Position numbers and translations under genes: made by a program. Under the pieces are notes generated by a model, which was not told where the DNA came from, searched no databases, and saw only the letters and a list, made by a program, of their open reading frames with translations. From Heliopora coerulea (Eukaryota; Cnidaria; Anthozoa; Scleralcyonacea; Helioporidae), in the NCBI GenBank assembly GCA_030142905.1, contig JASJOG010000002.1:7052501-7116500 (forward strand): a stretch of DNA of 64,000 nt, given 5' to 3'. Shown here in pieces: positions 11,541 through 21,400 of the stretch (its first letter is position 1; the number at the start of each line of letters is the position of its first letter).

Positions 11541-12265
11541 AGTAGTCTATAAAATGGGGATTCCAGCACATTTTCATTTTTCGCAACATTTTAACAATAT
11601 TTTAACATTTTTCATTAAAATATTGTTAAAAATTGAGAAATTTTTTAATAATTTTGTTTCATTTCTTTTATGCCATTTTTAAAAATCATTCTCATATTTT
11701 TCGCACATTTTTCACACATTTTTTTCAATTTTTTAGGAAATTTCAAACAAATTTAACAAAAATTAAACAAAAATTTCACACGAGTTTTTCACAAATTTTT
11801 TGTGAAATTTGTGAAATTTCACAAAAATTTACATGAAATTTCACAAAAATTTAACAAAAATTCAACAAAAATTTCACATGAGTTTTTAACAAATTTTACA
11901 CAAATTTCACACAAATTTCACGCAAATTTCACATAATTAACACATTTTCGCACAATTTAACGCAAGTGTTGAGGGCCTTTTTCACATGACTTCATTTCCA
12001 GTTCGCTGCGGTAGGTTCCGGTCACACAGCGGTCAAAACTTTACAAAGTGTCTCAGGGGAATTCCCACGCCATTCCGAACGTACCAAACATCCCTAACAA
12101 CTTGAGTAGCTCGACGTCAACATAAAAACTATTTTCGCCCGCGCCGGTTGTTCGGGATATCTGGAATGTGGGAAAAGTCCCTCGTCATTACGCTTGCGAT
12201 AGGTGGGAACCAGCCTTTGGCCGCTAAAGTCCATATTTTTACGCAATTTTAAACAATCATTCTAA
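11541..12265 (+). repeat. Polinton left terminal inverted repeat
   Basis: About 725 bp, inverted relative to 18557-19259. The outer half is built of short iterated caaaaatttcac-like motifs; the inner half is GC-richer (ttcgcccgcgccggttgttc). The small reading frame at 11633-11836 lies in the iterated part and is low-complexity. Confidence 0.9.
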
Positions 12266-12324
12266 CCGGCAGTAAAAATTATGATCTTGTTATTAAACAA
12301 AAAAATATTTCTCTAAATAAAAAA

Positions 12325-12441
12325 ATGAATTGCCTGCCTTTTAGAAAATATAAATGTGATATTTGTAATTATAAAACAAAGAAAAGAAAATATTTAAAAT
12401 TTCATTTATTGCTTAAACATAAATTGAAAAAAATTAAATAA
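12325..12441 (+). CDS. small C2H2 zinc-finger protein (38 aa) of the Polinton
   Basis: From ATG 12325 a 38-residue frame contains a single classical C2H2 finger: CDIC, 12 residues, H, four residues, H (12355-12420), followed by a Lys-rich tail. It lies 59 bp inside the left repeat on the plus strand. Size and position suggest a small regulatory or nucleic-acid-binding protein of the element; no homologue is named. It may instead be the first part of a longer gene continuing at 12453-12903 in another frame. Confidence 0.5.
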   Translation: MNCLPFRKYKCDICNYKTKKRKYLKFHLLLKHKLKKIK

Positions 12442-12645
12442 CAATATAAATAAAAAATTGGAAGCAAACACACATCGCAAGCGTCAACTTTAAAAGAACC
12501 TAAAAAAATTATTGAAAAAAATCATAAAATATTTAAGAAAAAAGCTTTCAAGTTTGGATTTTCATTAGGAGCAGGACAAGCATATGATATCGAATGTAAC
12601 GTTCAATGTGGCACAGCTTCAGCAAAACAATTTATTTTTGACAAT

Positions 12646-12903
12646 ATGGATGAAAATTTAAAATTAGTTGGTAGAAATGTTATAAAATCTATTCAACAAA
12701 AAACAAAACAAGAGGAATCAAATCTTGTTAAACAAGTTCCTGAAATTTTAAACAAATCTTTGGGAGCAAATTTGGATAAAGTGAACGCGAACGAAATGAA
12801 TAAAGTTGAAAGCGAAGCGCCACACGAAATGGCAGATGAAATTAAAGATGATAAAGAAATTAAAGAAGAAGTAAACGAGCTTGTTAAATCAGCTTTTGGT
12901 TAA
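12646..12903 (+). CDS. hypothetical Polinton protein (85 aa or longer)
   Basis: Acidic/Lys-rich, with heptad-like stretches (VNANEMNKVESEAPHEMADE, IKDDKEIKEEVNELVKSA). The same frame is open upstream to about 12453 without an ATG (KAFKFGFSLGAGQAYDIE precedes the first Met), so the true start may be a lost ATG or a join with the zinc-finger frame. Not recognised. It converges with the minus-strand genes at 12964. Confidence 0.5.
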   Translation: MDENLKLVGRNVIKSIQQKTKQEESNLVKQVPEILNKSLGANLDKVNANEMNKVESEAPHEMADEIKDDKEIKEEVNELVKSAFG

Positions 12904-12963
12904 TAAACAGCCCTTTGGCTGATAAATTATTTTATAAATTTTATAATACATCATATTATAAAA

Positions 12964-13485
12964 TTATTCAGCTTCACCGTCGTTGCTACTGTCGGTTTTT
13001 GATTGTTTTTTAATAACATGTTTTCCAACTGTAACTCCGCCAGATAATAATCCAAGATATGGCAAATATGGACTTACTTTTTCAACTACAGATTTTACAT
13101 CTTTTCTCAATAATTTGTCATTTTGTAATTCTTTTTCCAACTCTTTAATGTTTTCAATTGCATCAAGACCGCCCAATAAATCTGAAAATTTACTAATGAG
13201 CAAATCTGTTAAAAATGCGTTTGCTTTTTCTGCTTGTTTCACTTCATATTCAGCATAAATTTTTAATATAACTTTATCACTTGCTTTTTTTAAATTTTGT
13301 ACCGATTGTCCAATTTCCCCATCTTCAGAAAGTCTTATCAATTCTTCACGTTTTTTTAATACTTCTTTTTTATTTTCTTGCGTTTGCCCTTCTTCACATG
13401 CACCTGTGCTGGCGTTAGCACTTGCGCTTTCTGTTGTTGAAATTGGCGGAACTTCTAAATTTTCTTGTTCACTATTATTACTCAT
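12964..13485 (-). CDS. hypothetical Polinton protein, coiled-coil (173 aa)
   Basis: Intact frame. Low-complexity Ser/Thr/Ala N-terminus (residues 1-40), Lys/Glu-rich helices with coiled-coil character (about 40-140), then a short hydrophobic segment (SPYLPYLGLLSGGVTVG) and a basic/acidic tail. Its ATG overlaps the stop of the ATPase gene (stop 13478-13480), which suggests co-transcription. Not recognised; a virion or membrane-associated role is only a guess from its position in the capsid/ATPase block. Confidence 0.6.
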   Translation of the reverse strand: MSNNSEQENLEVPPISTTESASANASTGACEEGQTQENKKEVLKKREELIRLSEDGEIGQSVQNLKKASDKVILKIYAEYEVKQAEKANAFLTDLLISKFSDLLGGLDAIENIKELEKELQNDKLLRKDVKSVVEKVSPYLPYLGLLSGGVTVGKHVIKKQSKTDSSNDGEAE

Positions 13486-14121
13486 TTATTTTATAATCAA
13501 ATGGAAAAATTAAATTACTTTCCAATCTTGAATGTTTTTTTGTTTTTAACGTTTCTAAAATTTTATCCAATTCTTTGCGGTCACTTACATCTAAATATTC
13601 TTGAATTATTGTTGTCATATCTTTTTTATTTGGGTTATAAAATGTAACCAATTTTGAAATATTTTCTCTAATTGGTTTTGCAATAGATGTTAATTGTTGT
13701 GTAATTACAACAACAGAAAGATTAAAATGCCTTGCCGAAAATCCCAATTTAACCAATTCACTTGTTCTATTTTTAACACTTTTACCACTGGCGCAGTCAT
13801 CCAATATGATTAAACTTTTACTTCCTTTTGAAAAGCCAACTATAAATTTTAACCAATCTTCAACATTATCTTGATCACAAGGTATTGCAATAAAAAATCT
13901 TCATCTTTATCATATTTCCAATTTTCATAAGTTTTATTCCATTCAAATGTCGGGCAAACTAAAAAAATATAACCAAAATAATTTTTATATTCATTTTCTA
14001 TAAAATCTAAAAGATATTTTGTTTTTCCGCATGCAGTCATTCCAACAATTATCATATTAAATGGTAACTTATTAACTGTGTTCACTTTGTTCACCTCACT
14101 CGTTTCACTCGCTTTTTTCAT
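13478..14121 (-). pseudogene. A32/FtsK-HerA-like genome-packaging ATPase, frameshifted
   Basis: Packaging ATPases of Polintons and related viruses drive DNA into capsids. Walker A is clear near the N-terminus (GMTACGKTK, about 14020-14045), with FLVCPTFEWNKTY following; Walker B (LIILDD) and the downstream TQQ sensor motif (VVITQQLT) lie in 13478-13840. A frame change near 13885-13895 separates the halves: the first frame ends at 13849, and the second carries Walker B and its C-terminus. About 214 codons in total, within the family range. It lies 33 bp after the capsid gene and overlaps the next frame. Confidence 0.88.
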
Positions 14122-14154
14122 TTTTATTTTTTAATAATTTATCATCTTTGATGT

Positions 14155-15394
14155 TTAAAATTGAATTGACGACAAATCTTTATTTACAATGTTTAATAAT
14201 CCATCGCTTATCACGAATATATGACACATTACATTTGCAGAAATAGCCGTTTTTGTTATTTCTAACAATAATCCAGACTGTGTATTTACTAATTTCTTAC
14301 CATTCCCATAAACAAAATTATCATCCAATGTACGAAGATCAATACATAATGCAAATGAATCTTTATAAAATTTCTCAAGACTCATGACTGCATCACTATT
14401 TTCATATCCTCCGTGAAATATTCTAAATGCTTCTTCAAAAAATCTTCTTTTTGGCATACCTTGAGAATATACACTATTAGGAACTCCTTCAAACAGAGAT
14501 TTTAACTTCTGTTATATTTGGATAAACAAATTGTTCACTACCTGTGATGGTTTTATTTCTAAATAACAGCACAACTGCTTTCATACTCTTCCTCAGAATA
14601 TTTATGGTTTCATTATGTAAAGTTGCATCTTTATCCCATTCCACAGTTTTCATCAAAATTACATAATTATATGATAATGATCTTCCTGCGGTGTAATTTG
14701 ATAAAACATCAATTGCCAAATCTTGATTTTCAATTGTTTCATACTCCAATTCTAAATTTTCCAAAGTATATCCACCAACACTTTGACCACTTTGTGCTTT
14801 CATAATTTCACTAGCTTTTGGAAAAGTTAAAACATATTGAAAATTGTTAATCATTCCATAAGGAGCATATAGTCCATGATCTGAAAGTATTTTTTCTAAT
14901 TTTAAACACTGTTTTGTTCCATAAATATCATACATTAATTTATCAGCTACTTTTTCAGCATCACCACTTGTTGCTCCAGAGTCATCCTTTGAAATTAATT
15001 TTCTGAGGTTTTCTCTACCAACGCCATATTCAACCATATCATTTCTTTCAAACTCAGGTTTCCACAATTCTTTGTAAACTTCTAGTCAACATTCTCCTGT
15101 ATTATCATAAACAATTTCTCCAGCAAATTTAACAACTAATCTTTTCTTTAACAATTTTGATAAATTATTTAAAAACTAGGATTTAGTATTTGCATTTTTA
15201 AAATTAAATAACAATTTTAATGAATCAGGAACACGACACAAGTCTGGTTTCAATTTAGGAATATCTATGTAAAATTCTTCTTCAGGATTTACTTTATTCG
15301 GATTTAAAGTTACAACATGCCTCGTTCTGTTTCCTTTAATTTCACTAATTTTTGATCTCTTATATCCAGGGTATAATTCGTTTACTCTATTCAT
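14155..15394 (-). pseudogene. double-jelly-roll major capsid protein, three breaks
   Basis: About 413 codons in three blocks: 15394-15176 (MNRVNELYPGYKRSKI), 15067-14489 (GGYTLENLELEYETI, LSYNYVILMKTVEW) and 14457-14155 (RRFFEEAFRIFHGGYENSD, FALCIDLRTLDDNFVYGNG). The pattern SIGGYTLENLELEYE, then YPNITEV, then FALCIDLR is that of Polinton/adintovirus-type capsid proteins. Breaks: in-frame TAG at about 15176, in-frame TGA near 15085, and a frame change near 14490. The start was chosen at the ATG 26 bp after the preceding gene. The capsid role follows from family resemblance and from its place beside the ATPase. Confidence 0.75.
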
Positions 15395-15420
15395 TTTTTT
15401 ATTATATATAAAAAAAATTT

Positions 15421-16743
15421 TTATGTTTTCTTTCTATTCTTGTATTCTTCATATAAAAAGTAAGTAATTGCAATAACTAATACCCATAGATTTTTAGCAA
15501 GAAAAACAATACCTTTTGCGCCCCATGATAATATTTGTGAAATTAAATTTAAAACTGCTGAAATGACTGCACCAAAATTTTTACCTATATTTGCAATTGC
15601 TTTTCCTAAATTTCCAACCGCTTTTGCACCTTGTTTTAATGCGTTTCTTGCACCTATAACAATTGTTGTAATTATACCTGCCACAGCAATAGCAACTGCT
15701 GACAAACCTACAAGATTTTCTTTTGCCCATTGTTTAAATTTTTCTAATCTCCCGAGGTCACTTTCTTCAGCATTTTCATTTAAAATCTGTATTCCTTCTT
15801 CACTAATTGGTCTTTCATTATTTTCAAGTCTCATTTTATCTGCTTGAAGTTTTGCAATTTCTGAAAAACTTTTATATATACTTTTTTGGGGTTCAGCTGT
15901 TTCTAAATCAGCTTTTTCTCCCCAATGTTGATGCTCTTTATCAAATCCATCAATTTTCCCATGTACAACGCCTTTTTTTTCATTTTCTGATAAATTAGGA
16001 TCAATACCTTCTAAATACACTAGACCTCTGAATTCTCTTAATTCATTTCTTTCAAATAATGTTCGTCTTGGTTCCTGTTCATTATCAATGAATTTTTTAA
16101 GTTATTTTCATCAATTATATTATCAATTTTAGTTTGAATTTCTAAAATAGAATCATCAGTGATAGTCTCAAAAAATTTCCTCATTGTTTTCTTTATCAAC
16201 ACCTTCAGCAAAGCTGCAACCAATTTTTTCTTGGATTGCTGCTCTTGGAGTTTTTTCATATTCTTTTTTTGCTTTTTTCATATAATCATTAAATTCATCA
16301 ACGTATTTCTTATTTTTTCTGGTAAATAACTCTGGTTCATTGTTGGCATTGACATTACCAATCTTTTTACCTTTGAATACAATGGAAACATTTCCTTTCG
16401 GGTCTCTAAAATATACAGTGTTGTCTAACAATATGCTATTATTTGGCCCGTTTTTCTTTTCAATGTTAAAATTAAATATCTTTTTAAAAGAATTTTTTCT
16501 ATCTTGAGTAATTGTTGCTTTTACATTTCTCATTCTTTTTGATATATTCACAGGTGTTTCTCTTGAAAGGTCAACCTAATTAAATTTTCTTTTTGGATTT
16601 TCTGTGTTTATTATATTAATACTTCTACTATGATCTTCATGATCATCTCCGCCAAAACTTGTTTCCCCTTCACTTTCTTCTTCTTCTTCCTCCTCCATGT
16701 TTCTATTTCTCATTTCAATATCATCAAATCCACCTTCGGCCAT
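15421..16743 (-). pseudogene. hypothetical Polinton membrane protein, broken
   Basis: A frame of about 440 codons reassembled by position. The ATG at 16743 begins an acidic N-terminus (MAEGGFDDIEM, then a Glu run); a TAG follows at 16576-16578; the same frame continues to 16168 (NNSILLDNTVYFRDPKGNVS). A frame change near 16185 leads to the block ending at 16038, and another near 16095 leads to the block ending at 15421. The C-terminal part has several hydrophobic helices (VGLSAVAIAVAGIITTIVI; LWVLVIAITYFLY) with a basic tail. The ATG directly abuts the integrase stop (16744-16746). The function is unknown; a virion membrane or minor capsid component is possible. Confidence 0.62.
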
Positions 16744-17930
16744 TTATTTATTTATTTTATATAATTTATTATCTTCGATGTTTTGAATATTTTCTTGTGC
16801 GATCCAAGAATTGTGTTTGTTATCATAACCTAGCCACTTTACTAATACCATATTTTTCCCTTTGACTTTTTTCTTTTTTAATATTTTTCCACTTTATAAA
16901 TGTCATCTTTTTTATCCACAGTAGATAGTTCCTCTTCATAAAATTTTTCAATAGTTGGTTCTCTGACAAGATCTTCCACTTCATACATGTTTGCATCTCC
17001 TCTAAATACTTTTACAATTTTAAAAATTTCTTCTGTAAAATTTGCTTCATAGCCTTTAGTAAAGATATTGTATTTGGATATTCTTACTGTATCACCAATT
17101 CTGAATTTAGGTAAAGGTAAATCACCTAAACCATAACCATATAATGTAATCCATACTTGGTCTTTGTTAGACTTGTTCACATCAGCAGGTCTCATTAATA
17201 TACTACCGTGTTTAGTTTGATTATAGTTATTTACAAGTTTACTCAAAATGTTAATCCAGTTGTAAGTTCCCCTGCTGTAAAAATATTTCCACATAGCTGT
17301 TTTTAGAGTTCTGTTAAATATTTCAACTATAGCTGCTTTTCTATCAGAGTTTGTAGAAAAATATTCAACATTATGTTCTTTCAAGAGTTCTTTAACACCA
17401 ACATTGTAAAACTCTTTTTCTTCATCAAATTGAGCAACTTTTGGATATTTCCCAAATCTCTCTTTAAATTGTTCCAACAACTCGTCCACAGCTTTTTTCA
17501 TGTTTTTAGTATCTTTTCTGTAAACGGGAATTGCGAATGCATATCGAATTTCAACAGCTGTCAAAATCCAGTAATATCCTTTGTTCTAGTTTTTATATTT
17601 TCCCATGTCAACCAAGTCCATTTGTATTTGATCAGCTAAATCCTTGACGAATGTTCTTTTGAATTTATGCCTTCTAACAATTGGTTTGTATCTTGTAAAA
17701 GTATCTTGTGTTTTTAACCAGTCTTGCACAATTTTTCTGCTGACATTTAATCCCTTTTCTTTTGCTTTTTGATAAAGTCTTTCTGCAAATTGATACCCTG
17801 TTCCTGGATTGTAGTAAATGTCTCTGAATTCTTGTTCAATAACAACTTCTTTATCACTCACTTGCAAAGCGGACGCTTGCGCGGGTTCCTTTGGACGATT
17901 GTTCATGTCTTTCAATTTGTTCACGTTCAT
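16744..17930 (-). pseudogene. Polinton retroviral-type integrase with C-terminal chromodomain
   Basis: Inserts element DNA by strand transfer. N-terminal helices (YYNPGTGYQFAERLYQKAKE), then the DDE core: Asp in IQMDLVDM, Asp in AQFDEEKEFYN, Glu in AAIVEIFNRTLK. Next come the SH3-like part (FRIGDTVRISKYNIFTKGYE) and, in 16744-16860, a chromodomain-like tail (VLVKWLGYDNKHNSWIAQEN). Breaks: in-frame TAG at 17583-17585 and one or two indels in the A-rich stretch at about 16878-16900 before the chromodomain. The second catalytic Asp sits in FDEE where TD.G is commoner. It is divergently placed from the pPolB remnant, 21 bp apart. Confidence 0.9.
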
Positions 17931-17951
17931 TTATTTTTATTAAAATAAACA
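17931..17951. promoter_or_regulatory. 21-bp divergent spacer
   Basis: Only A/T-rich sequence (tttatttttattaaaataaac) separates the integrase ATG and the pPolB-remnant ATG. It must hold the start regions of both transcripts, or the core promoters lie inside the genes. Confidence 0.35.
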
Positions 17952-18548
17952 ATGAATTCAAATCAACAAAAAATTGTAGCGAGTGAAATGAGCGAAAGAA
18001 AGTATTATGGAAAAAATTATGATTATGTTATGAAAAATATTAAAGAAGATGTTGCATTGGAGAAAAAATATTTTAAAAAAGAATATCCATATGCAGACAT
18101 GTCAAAATTTAATTTTGAAGGTGATTTTGATGAAAATGCTGTTTTTCAAGGTTATCATATTTGGTTTAAAAACAATTCATTTTTGTCAACAGATATAAAT
18201 TCAGATATAGAAGAATTTGTAGGGCTCAGAGCAAAATTATATTCTCATAAAATGGATGAAAAAGAATCAAAAAGATGCAAAGGAGTGAAAAAAAATGTTA
18301 TTGAAAAAAATATAAAATTTCAAAATTATGAAGATTGTTTATTTAGTGGAGAAGAACAAACGAGAAAAATGAATTTAATAAGACACCGAAATCATGAATT
18401 ATATACTGAAAGTATTGAAAAAATTGCATTGTCCTCAAAAGATGATAAAAGAATAATACTTGAAAATAAAATAGACACATTAGCATATGGGCATTATATG
18501 AATGAAGTGATGGGCACTTTTGAGAATATATTTGGGTTCAAGCCATAA
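17952..18548 (+). CDS. C-terminal remnant of protein-primed DNA polymerase B (pPolB), 198 aa
   Basis: The C-terminal half matches the end of protein-primed family B polymerases: EFVGLRAKLYSHK, RCKGVKKNVIEKNIKF, YEDCLFSGE, HELYTESIEKIALSSKDDKR, LAYGHY. The exonuclease motifs and polymerase motifs A, B and C (including the DTDS aspartates) are absent: a complete pPolB exceeds 1,000 residues. The frame is intact with its own ATG and ends 8 bp before the right terminal repeat, where pPolB normally lies in Polintons. It cannot replicate DNA. Whether it is a leftover of an internal deletion or a retained small protein is open; the first 60-70 residues do not clearly match the polymerase. Confidence 0.75.
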   Translation: MNSNQQKIVASEMSERKYYGKNYDYVMKNIKEDVALEKKYFKKEYPYADMSKFNFEGDFDENAVFQGYHIWFKNNSFLSTDINSDIEEFVGLRAKLYSHKMDEKESKRCKGVKKNVIEKNIKFQNYEDCLFSGEEQTRKMNLIRHRNHELYTESIEKIALSSKDDKRIILENKIDTLAYGHYMNEVMGTFENIFGFKP

Positions 18549-18556
18549 TGACAAGA

Positions 18557-19259
18557 TTAGAATGATTGTTTAAAATTGCGTAAAAATATGGACTTTAGCG
18601 GCCAAAGGCTGGTTCCCACCTATCGCAAGCGTAATGACGAGGGACTTTTCCCACATTCCAGATATCCCGAACAACCGGCGCGGGCGAAAATAGTTTTTAT
18701 ATTGACGTCGAGCTACTCAAGTTGTTAGGGATGTATGGTACGTTCGGAATGGCGTGGGAATTCCCCTGAGACACTTTGTAAAGTTTTGACCGCTGTGTGA
18801 CCGGAACCTACCGCAGCGAACTGAAAATGAAGTCATGTGAAAAAGGCCCTCAACACTTGCGTTAAATTGTGTGAAAATGTGTTAAATTATGTGAAATTTG
18901 TGTGAAATTTGTTAAAAACTCATGTGAAATTTTTGTTGAATTTTTGTTAAATTTTTGTGAAATTTCATGTAAATTTTTGTGAAATTTCACAAATTTCACA
19001 AAAAATTTGTGAAAAACTCGTGTGAAATTTTTGTTTAATTTTTGTTAAATTTGTGTGAAATTTCCTAAAAAATTGCAAAAATGTGTGAAAAATGTGCGAA
19101 AAATGTGAGAATGATTTTTAAAAATGGCATAAAAGAAATGAAACAAAATTATTAAAAAATTTCTCAATTTTTAACAATATTTTAATGAAAAATGTTAAAA
19201 TATTGTTAAAATGTTGCCAAAAATAAAAATGTGCTGGAATCCCCATTTTATAGACTACT
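18557..19259 (-). repeat. Polinton right terminal inverted repeat
   Basis: About 703 bp, matching the left repeat over its full length with a few indels and substitutions by eye. Confidence 0.9.
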
Positions 19260-20290
19260 GGCAACTTGCATTCAAAAGAATTCAAGGAACTGAGATTGAC
19301 TCTGTGGATAGTCTCAGGCTCTTAGGCGTTACTATCAATAAAAGAATGAATTTTAATTACCATATCAACAATATGTGTAAGAAAACAGGTCAGAGAGTTG
19401 GTGTTATTATGAGTGTTTCCAAAACTGAACACGACACAGTGGATTTTTTATTAATAGATTTCAATGAATAAAATATGAGCAGAAATGCTTCGAAAAAAAA
19501 ATCTGAAACATATCTCTGTTCGCTAACGACTCCCAGCGAGCCTTTGCGCACCTAGGGCATAAGTGTCCCAAAAATATAAACCAGTGACTAAATAAAGGTT
19601 CCAAAACAATGAGACTCAAAAATCTAATTCCTACCAATGCCAAGCTACAATTATTTAAATCTTCCATATTACCAATTTAATTTTGTAAGGCTAGTGACAC
19701 GAGAAGGTTAGAGTGAATTCAGGAACGGGGTTTGAGGGTAATCTTCAAGGATTCTCTATTAACCTATCGGGAGTTGTTAGACAGAGCAAAATTACCAACT
19801 CTACTAAATAGACCACTTCAGGACATTGCCATTCTTATATTTAAAGTCTAGATTATGTCCACAAAGTATTTATGGTAATTTTAATTCAAATAGCTCATCT
19901 TATAATTTTAGATCATCAGAATTTACCATATCTCGTTTTAACACTGTTACATATGGTAAACATTCAATGAGATACCTTGGACCAAAATTGTGGAACAAGC
20001 TATCTGTTGAAATTAGAAACCTGCCATCTTTGAGGCAATTTAAGAAGCACATCCGTAACTGTGATGTTCAGTTGTTACTTGATGAAAATATTTGTAAGGG
20101 CTGGACTCTTTGTAATACGTGAGAAACGTTTTTAACGTTTTTAATATCTTCAGTATTTTTAATACTTTTTATATTTTAATTTTGTTTTATTGTTTAGTAT
20201 GGGTGTCCCCAATTAGTAGAGGATTCTGTTTATCCTCGGCTATATAAATAATTTGACACATGAATAGTTTCTATTCTATTCTATTCTATG
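19260..20290 (+). pseudogene. non-LTR retrotransposon (LINE) 3' end
   Basis: Translated pieces match the RT thumb and C-terminus of jockey/CR1-like LINEs: EIDSVDSLRLLGVTINKRMN with NMCKKTGQRVGVIMS (19275-19420); then, in other frames, SLLTYRELLDRAKLPTLLNR (about 19750-19815) and 19826-20122 with FNTVTYGKHSMRYLGPKLWN and LPSLRQFKKHIRN. Frameshifts and a deletion near 19680 break it. The element ends in a short TTCTA iteration (20269-20288), a usual LINE tail. The Polinton target site lies at its left edge, so the LINE was probably there first. Confidence 0.8.
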
Positions 20291-20559
20291 TTGAAAATTG
20301 AGTTGAACTCATTTCAACACTTATCCCAGTACTGTAGGGATTCCAGGAGTTTAACTCATTTTGAAGGAATTTTGTACTTTTGTGCATAATAAGAAAGAGC
20401 AAAATTTAAGAAAAAAAATGACACCCCACATGTTAAATTTCATTGAGGGGTTCCAGAGATAGAGAAGTCTAAAGTTAGTCAATTTTGAAGCCTTTTTTGC
20501 CTTTATATTTTGAATTTCCCGCTGCAAAAGCGGGACCAGGGCGAGAAGTGTTTTGCTTA

Positions 20560-21400
20560 GCAACCACTTGATGACATTTACATGTACTTAGCAACCACTA
20601 ACTTCTTTACAACTTGTTGCAACAATCATGTTGAAAATGGTCTGCCAAAAGGACACTTAGTATTTTATCATGAGTGTTCCATCTATGGGAACACTGTTGC
20701 CATAGCAACAGAATTAAATTATTAAACAAAAGCTACAATTACTATAGCAAAAACTAAATGGACTATATTTTTTGTCAGTGATAATGAAGACTGTCACCAC
20801 TGAACATCCACTTCATACGTCATACGTCATAGTAACACTGTTACCATAGCAACGAGATAAAAATCCTTAGCAACTTACAATATCTAATAACCACTGAATA
20901 TATAGTGGCTAAGGCATCAATCAAACTGAAAATTGCTTCAGCAATGAAAGGTGTCTTCTTTCATATTAAGGGGTTGCCATGGCAATGCTCCATATGTATT
21001 ACAAGGGTGCAAGTACATAGCAACAAGATCAAAATACATAGCAACCACACAACATAAATGGGCTGAAGTGACAACAAGACTGACAACAGTCTGGTCATTA
21101 AAAGCAGATGCATGCATTGCCCTATCGATGTTATGGCAAGTGTTACCATAGCAACAGGGTAAAATATTTAGAACAATTATCTAAAGACCTAGCAACCATA
21201 AAAATATTTTCACTAAAAGACCAAGCCAGATTGAAAACAGTCTTGCTACTGGAAACAATTAGCTTTGATGTCCTACTATTGTCATGGCAACATTGTTACC
21301 ATAGCAGCAGAATTGAACATCTTGCAAAAAGGTCAAATTATCCACCAAACACAATGTATTTAAACTACTGTACTGTCATAATAAGGCTTAAATTGCACTA
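20560..21400. repeat. degenerate tandem array with GTTRCCATAGCAAC palindromes
   Basis: About five units of 130-160 bp, each containing gttgccatagcaac or gttaccatagcaac (20696, 20840, 20973, 21142, 21295) plus further tagcaac motifs and accaagccagattgaaaacagtct-like spacers. No coding frame. It lies about 1.5-2.3 kb upstream of the DNAJB start codon. Confidence 0.6.

Larger units (their letters stand above)
11541..19259. mobile_element. Polinton/Maverick, compact and internally deleted
   Basis: 7,719 bp with long terminal inverted repeats beginning AGTAGTCTATAAAATGGGG on both ends, flanked by GGGAAC (11535-11540) and GGCAAC (19260-19265): a 6-bp target duplication with one mismatch. A 5'-AG terminus and 6-bp duplication are Polinton hallmarks. 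It carries retroviral-type integrase, A32-like packaging ATPase, major-capsid, membrane-protein and pPolB genes on strongly AT-rich DNA. Full Polintons are about 15-20 kb; here most of pPolB and any recognisable protease are missing. Genes on the minus strand are packed head to tail with overlaps or a few bases between them, as in viruses. Confidence 0.92.

Noticed and set aside
11633..11836. 67-codon reading frame
   Set aside because: Low-complexity translation of the Polinton terminal repeat.
12983..15998. Plus-strand reading frames in the Polinton
   Set aside because: Antisense shadows of the minus-strand genes, without recognisable domains.
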